NCBI GenBank assembly: GCA_016206945.1
Contig: JACQQP010000091.1
Location: forward strand, 1 to 16,596
Reading direction: 5' to 3'
DNA from: Candidatus Omnitrophota bacterium
Lineage (GTDB): Bacteria; Omnitrophota; Omnitrophia; Omnitrophales; Danuiimicrobiaceae
Length of the DNA: 16,596 nt
This document shows, one piece after another, positions 13,244-16,596 of the stretch. Within the stretch, counting starts at the first letter, position 1. The number at the start of each line of letters is the position of its first letter. A model generated the notes under the pieces. The model had not been told where the DNA came from. It saw only the letters and a list, made by a program, of their open reading frames with translations, and did no database searches. Position numbers and translations under genes: made by a program.

Positions 13244-14466
13244 TGCTCCTTTTGAAGCTTGCATTCCTTAACATTGGTCGCAATCCGCGGAGATCAGCGA
13301 TTACCGTTCTGGCTGTTGGCGTTGGTCTTGCGGCCCTCATCTTTCTTTGGGGTTTTAGCGACGGGACCAACAATCAAATGCGCGAGAACGTGATTCGATT
13401 GCTCACTGGACATGTCCAGATTCATGCCGCCGATTTTCAAAAAACGCTTTCCGCTGAACTGATTATCCCCGATCGAATTCCAGTCTTAGAAAAAATAAAA
13501 GCGCTTCCGCACGTTTCCTCAATGACGGAACGTGCCAAATGTGAAGCGCTCATTGGAACCAGCGAGAAATCACGGGGCATTCTATTAACGGGAATCGATC
13601 CCACAAGCGAGATCCTGGTAACGGACCTTAAGAATTACATAAAAGAGGGAGAATTTTTGTTGCCCGGCGATGAGCGAAAAGCAATCATTGGAGATCGGCT
13701 GGCAGAAAAAATTCAAGTTGGGCTTGGAGATAAAGTGGTCATCATGACCCAAGCTATGGACGGGACGCTTTCAGGGTATGCCTACCAACTTAAAGGCATC
13801 TTCCATACGGGAAGTCAAACATTAGACGAGGTGTCCGCCTATATTACTCTCAATTCCGCACAGGACCTATTGGGTCTTGGCGAGGAAACTCATGAGATTG
13901 TCGTTCGATTAAACAGGCGCGATGCCATTCCAACATTTTTAAGCGCAATTAAAGAAATTGTCTCACAAGATCAGCACGAAGTACTGACTTGGAACGAAAT
14001 CATGCCGGAGGTTGAACAATGGGTCGATTGGTCTGAAGCGATTATTCGAACGATACTGATGGCTGTGATGATCGTGATTGGTGTCAGCATCATGAACACC
14101 GTCCTCATGTCTGTCCTCGAACGAACACGGGAACTCGGAGTCATGATGGCCATTGGAACAACTCCGGGCCAAGTGATTCGCCTGATACTTCTTGAGACTT
14201 TTGTACTCGAGTTATTTGGAATTGCGCTCGGTCTCCTGGGAGGTTATCTGGTCACCTTTTACTTCGGTCAAGTGGGAATCGCCTTTCCAGAACTCGAACG
14301 GGCTTTCTCAAGATCGTACATGAGCACGGTCACCTATACGCACGTAGAACCCTTTCATGTCGTTCAATCCATCCTTATCCTTTTGATCATGACCTCCTTT
14401 ATTGGCCTCTACCCCGCGTGGAAAGCAGGACGCATGGAACCAATTAAGGCCATCTATCGCCCCTAA
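13243..14466 (+). CDS. FtsX/MacB-like ABC transporter permease
   Basis: A 407-residue inner-membrane protein with the LolC/E-MacB type VII ABC layout. It has TM1 at about 17-37 (AITVLAVGVGLAALIFLWGF), a periplasmic domain at about 40-265 (GHVQIHAADFQ, LLTGIDP, AIIGDRLAEKIQVGLGDKVVIM), then three TMs at about 267-289, 313-338 and 368-393 with the FtsX signature MNTVLMSVLERTRELGVMMAIGTTPGQVIRLILLE between TM2 and TM3. Such pumps do not form a channel through the inner membrane but extract or push substrates on the periplasmic side by mechanotransmission. The start ATG shares a base with the LolA-like stop; its own stop (14464-14466) is one base before the ATPase ATG. The ATPase, LolA-like protein and barrel around it point to delivery of a hydrophobic substrate to the outer membrane. 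Confidence 0.92.
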   Translation: MLLLKLAFLNIGRNPRRSAITVLAVGVGLAALIFLWGFSDGTNNQMRENVIRLLTGHVQIHAADFQKTLSAELIIPDRIPVLEKIKALPHVSSMTERAKCEALIGTSEKSRGILLTGIDPTSEILVTDLKNYIKEGEFLLPGDERKAIIGDRLAEKIQVGLGDKVVIMTQAMDGTLSGYAYQLKGIFHTGSQTLDEVSAYITLNSAQDLLGLGEETHEIVVRLNRRDAIPTFLSAIKEIVSQDQHEVLTWNEIMPEVEQWVDWSEAIIRTILMAVMIVIGVSIMNTVLMSVLERTRELGVMMAIGTTPGQVIRLILLETFVLELFGIALGLLGGYLVTFYFGQVGIAFPELERAFSRSYMSTVTYTHVEPFHVVQSILILLIMTSFIGLYPAWKAGRMEPIKAIYRP

Positions 14467-14467
14467 C

Positions 14468-15172
14468 ATGCCAATCGTTCAAGTGAATAACGTCACGAAA
14501 GTGTTCAAAGAACGTTCCAATTCCATACCCGTTTACGCTTTGGCTTCCGTCTCGATCGAGATCGAAGAGGGAGCGTTCACTGCCGTGTGCGGTCCGTCAG
14601 GCTCTGGAAAAACGACCCTCCTGAACCTGATCGGCTGCTTAGATCGCCCCACAGAGGGAACCATCACCTTGGGCGGAGAGGCGATCAGCTCACTTCCGCA
14701 GCGAAAATTATCGGCATTAAGGCTTAACAAAATTGGATTCATCTTTCAAGAGTACAATTTAATCCCTACGCTTACAGCGATTGAAAATGTAGAATATGTC
14801 CTATGGCTCCAGAAAGTTTCGGCCCATGAGCGCAGGAAAAGAGCCATTGAAATTTGCCAACGGTTCAAAATTGATAAACTCGTGAACCGCCGTCCGTTTC
14901 AAATGAGCCGTGGCCAGCAGCAAAGGGTGGCCGTGGCGCGGGCCATTGTCCACAAACCGAGCATTGTCTTGGGAGATGAGCTGACGGCAAATCTGGATCA
15001 TAAGACAGGAACCGAACTCATGGAATTTCTAAGGGAACTCAATGAAAAAGAAAACATCACGTTTCTCTATGCGACTCATGATCCGGCCATGATGAAACTG
15101 GCCCATCGCATCATCTCGCTCCAAGATGGAAAGCTCATCAATGAAAAAGCCGCCATTCAAACAGACCTCTAG
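14468..15172 (+). CDS. LolD/MacB-type ABC transporter ATP-binding protein
   Basis: A 234-residue ABC ATPase, the partner of the permease ending one base upstream. Motifs seen are Walker A GPSGSGKTT (42-50), Q-loop Q94 (FIFQEYNLIP), signature SRGQQQR (147-153), Walker B IVLGDE (D170/E171), D-loop NLD and H-switch H204 (YATHDP). The signature reads SRGQQ instead of SGGQQ, and the segment after Walker B reads DELTANLD instead of the usual DEPTGNLD. The catalytic glutamate and histidine are kept, so it should still hydrolyse ATP. An open frame extends upstream to 14402, but ATG 14468 gives the standard N-terminus (MPIVQVNNVTKVF). The next gene overlaps its 3' end if that gene starts at 15141. Confidence 0.93.
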   Translation: MPIVQVNNVTKVFKERSNSIPVYALASVSIEIEEGAFTAVCGPSGSGKTTLLNLIGCLDRPTEGTITLGGEAISSLPQRKLSALRLNKIGFIFQEYNLIPTLTAIENVEYVLWLQKVSAHERRKRAIEICQRFKIDKLVNRRPFQMSRGQQQRVAVARAIVHKPSIVLGDELTANLDHKTGTELMEFLRELNEKENITFLYATHDPAMMKLAHRIISLQDGKLINEKAAIQTDL

Positions 15173-16460
15173 ATCAGAGATTGCTTCGGCCTCAATGAAT
15201 ACGTTGCCTCGCAATGACGTCATTGCGAGCGGAGCGAAGCAATCCAGAATAAGAAGACCTTTTTCCGCACGTGACGCTATAGTCCTTTTGATTCTTTTTC
15301 CTGCTGTTTTATCGGCCGCTGATTTCGGACCGCTCGACACAGACTTTTCAGGCTATGTGAAAAGTTTGAATTTTTTCACCCAAACTTCAGGCTTAAATCC
15401 GGAACTGGTCGACCGACCGCTCGCGCTTACCAAAGAAAATTCAAACGTATTCAGTTCGCTTGAGCGCGTGCGTCTTCAGTTAAACACTTCATACAACATA
15501 ACGGAAGAAAAAAGAGTCCGCCTTAAAATGGATTACGACCACCAACCTTATTTTGGTACATTTGTTTCAACGGGAGATTTCCGAATAGCCAAAAGGCAGA
15601 CTGAAGAACGTCAGTTCTTAGACCTGAGTCAAACGCTTGTGGAAGAGGACAATGTGTTCTACGAACATAGGCTCTATCGAGTGAGTTTGGCTTATGAATC
15701 GCAACTCTTTGATCTTGAAATCGGCCGCCAGCAAATTCCGTGGGGTGTAGGACAATTTTTTACACCGACCGATCTTTTTAATCCATTCAATCCGACTCAA
15801 ATTGAACTTGAGGAACGGGATGGCGTGGACGCAGTGAATCTAACCGTCAAGAAAGCCTTTGGCGTGAAAACACAATTGGTCTATACCCCGGGTGGAAAAC
15901 AACTTCATCCCCAGCGTTATTTGGGACGTATTTCGCGCGACATCAAAAGCTACGAATTCGGCATCCTTGGGGGACGCGTGAAGCGAGATCATGCTTTAGG
16001 ATTCGACCTTCAAGGAAACCTGAAAGGTTCCGCGGTGCGCGGTGAGTTTCTCTACCGTGAAGCAAGCCTCGAGAAAGATTTCATTAAATTTACGGTAAAC
16101 GCCGATTACAATTTTCCTCACAATATTTACGGACTGCTTGAATACCATTTTAACGGGCAAGGACGCCGCGACCAAGATGACTACCAATTAGACCGCTTGA
16201 TACGCGGTGAAATTCAACAACTGGGCAAAAATTTTCTGGCGACTTCCCTCGGCTATGACGCTACGTCGCTCATCCGTATTGAAAGTCGTGCCATCTGGAA
16301 CATAGATGACACGAGTTTCTTCTTCAGACCTGAGATTCAATATGAACTCATGACGAACGTCCTCCTCACTGGCGGCATCCAACTTTACCTCGGAGCCAAC
16401 GATGACGAGTTCGGCCGCCCCAAACATCTCTTCCTCGGCGAAGTAAAATACACGTACTAA
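15141..16460 (+). CDS. Outer-membrane beta-barrel protein (DUF1302/alginate-export-like)
   Basis: A predicted exported barrel of about 439 residues. The hydrophobic core of a signal peptide (AIVLLILFPAVLSAADFG) is followed by alternating amphipathic strands and a terminal aromatic residue (EVKYTY), as in Omp85-assembled barrels. The block LFDLEIGRQQIPWGVGQFFTPTDLFNPFNP resembles the GRQ-I-WG...P-D-NP stretch of DUF1302 proteins, which are often encoded with LolA-like proteins and RND or ABC exporters. Start: ATG 15141 follows GGAAAG at 7 bases and overlaps the ATPase gene by 32 bp; ATG 15195 is the other option. Either start gives an abnormally long region of at least 25 residues before the hydrophobic core, because a 66-bp palindromic repeat encodes IASASMNTLPRNDVIASGAK-like sequence here. 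It probably is the outer-membrane end of the transport system encoded upstream. Confidence 0.82.
   Translation: MKKPPFKQTSRSEIASASMNTLPRNDVIASGAKQSRIRRPFSARDAIVLLILFPAVLSAADFGPLDTDFSGYVKSLNFFTQTSGLNPELVDRPLALTKENSNVFSSLERVRLQLNTSYNITEEKRVRLKMDYDHQPYFGTFVSTGDFRIAKRQTEERQFLDLSQTLVEEDNVFYEHRLYRVSLAYESQLFDLEIGRQQIPWGVGQFFTPTDLFNPFNPTQIELEERDGVDAVNLTVKKAFGVKTQLVYTPGGKQLHPQRYLGRISRDIKSYEFGILGGRVKRDHALGFDLQGNLKGSAVRGEFLYREASLEKDFIKFTVNADYNFPHNIYGLLEYHFNGQGRRDQDDYQLDRLIRGEIQQLGKNFLATSLGYDATSLIRIESRAIWNIDDTSFFFRPEIQYELMTNVLLTGGIQLYLGANDDEFGRPKHLFLGEVKYTY
15175..15248. repeat. 66-bp nested palindromic element with 4-bp flanking direct repeats
   Basis: Outer arms GATTGCTTCG (15179-15188) and CGAAGCAATC (15235-15244) enclose a perfect 22-bp palindrome whose halves are CTCGCAATGAC (15208-15218) and GTCATTGCGAG (15219-15229). 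CAGA flanks the element on both sides (15175-15178 and 15245-15248), like a target-site duplication. Sequences of the type GTCATTGCGAGCGGAGCGAAGCAATC are known dispersed repeats in several bacterial lineages (recalled, not searched). The element lies inside the 5' end of the outer-membrane barrel gene and overlaps neither ATPase motif nor barrel strands. Confidence 0.75.
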
Positions 16461-16477
16461 ATGAATCTTGTGAGATC

Positions 16478-16586
16478 CCTTCCCCCCTTGTTCGCCAAAA
16501 GGCGTTGGCGTAATCCGTCCCAAAACGCCTTGCGGACGAATCTCGCCGCGTTTTGTGGCGGATGGGGGAAGGTTAGGATGGGGGGT
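16478..16586. repeat. Composite GC-rich inverted repeat after the barrel gene
   Basis: Outer arms CCTTCCCCC (16478-16486) and GGGGGAAGG (16564-16572) are perfect over 9 bp. Between them lie AAGGCGTT / AACGCCTT (16499-16506 and 16524-16531), CGTCC / GGACG (16516-16520 and 16534-16538) and GCC...GGC hairpins around 16491-16510 and 16543-16560. The outer sequence resembles common intergenic repeats with CCTTCCCCC and GGGGGAAGGTTAGG-type arms, here apparently with a second palindromic unit inserted. It starts 17 bp after the barrel stop and may also stop transcription, though no T-tract is evident. Confidence 0.6.
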
Positions 16587-16596
16587 AGTCTTAACA

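Noticed and set aside
15029..15340. 103-residue minus-strand open frame containing ILDCFAPLAMT
   Set aside because: This is the usual spurious translation of the palindromic repeat, antisense to the ATPase and barrel genes.
16188..16523. 111-residue minus-strand open frame at the right end
   Set aside because: Antisense to the barrel gene and starts inside the composite repeat.

Overview
The window reads as chromosomal DNA of a diderm (Gram-negative-type) bacterium. It encodes a lipobox lipoprotein, a LolA-like periplasmic protein, an outer-membrane beta-barrel protein and two PEP-CTERM proteins. That mix, an E. coli-type homodimeric pyruvate dehydrogenase E1, and several genes with almost no leader or Shine-Dalgarno would suit an uncultivated lineage such as Omnitrophota. 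This placement is inference: no rRNA or other marker gene is present. No tRNA, rRNA, CRISPR, phage or insertion-sequence gene was seen.

Left end (1-1372): the 5' part of aceE (minus strand, cut by the window edge) lies head to head with a lipoate-protein ligase-like gene (plus strand). PDH needs lipoylated E2, so the pairing makes metabolic sense. The first ~60 bp of aceE appear broken by two one-base deletions. The two genes seem to fire from overlapping -10 elements.

Regulatory block (1369-5208, minus): a soluble GAF-histidine kinase, an NtrC-type sigma-54 response regulator and a PocR-GAF sensor protein form one operon. The layout recalls the PrsK/PrsR regulators of PEP-CTERM/exopolysaccharide systems.

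Envelope/PEP-CTERM block (5393-10038, minus): a translationally coupled trio (six-TM membrane protein, membrane-anchored PEP-CTERM protein, TPR lipoprotein), a secreted PEP-CTERM protein with its own terminator, and a polyprenyl-phosphate sugar-phosphate transferase. A good sigma-54 promoter (GG-N10-GC) precedes the sugar transferase and a weaker one precedes the secreted PEP-CTERM gene. This gives a testable link to the response regulator. No exosortase lies in the window.

Right block (10464-16460, plus): a nitroreductase-like protein, a ThiF/E1-like adenylyltransferase, a LolA-like protein, a MacB/LolC-like permease, its ATPase and an outer-membrane beta-barrel. The first two look like a split form of a ThiF-nitroreductase fusion. 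The last four look like an inner-to-outer-membrane transport system. The barrel gene has a 66-bp palindromic element in its 5' end, flanked by 4-bp direct repeats. The window ends in a second, nested palindromic repeat.
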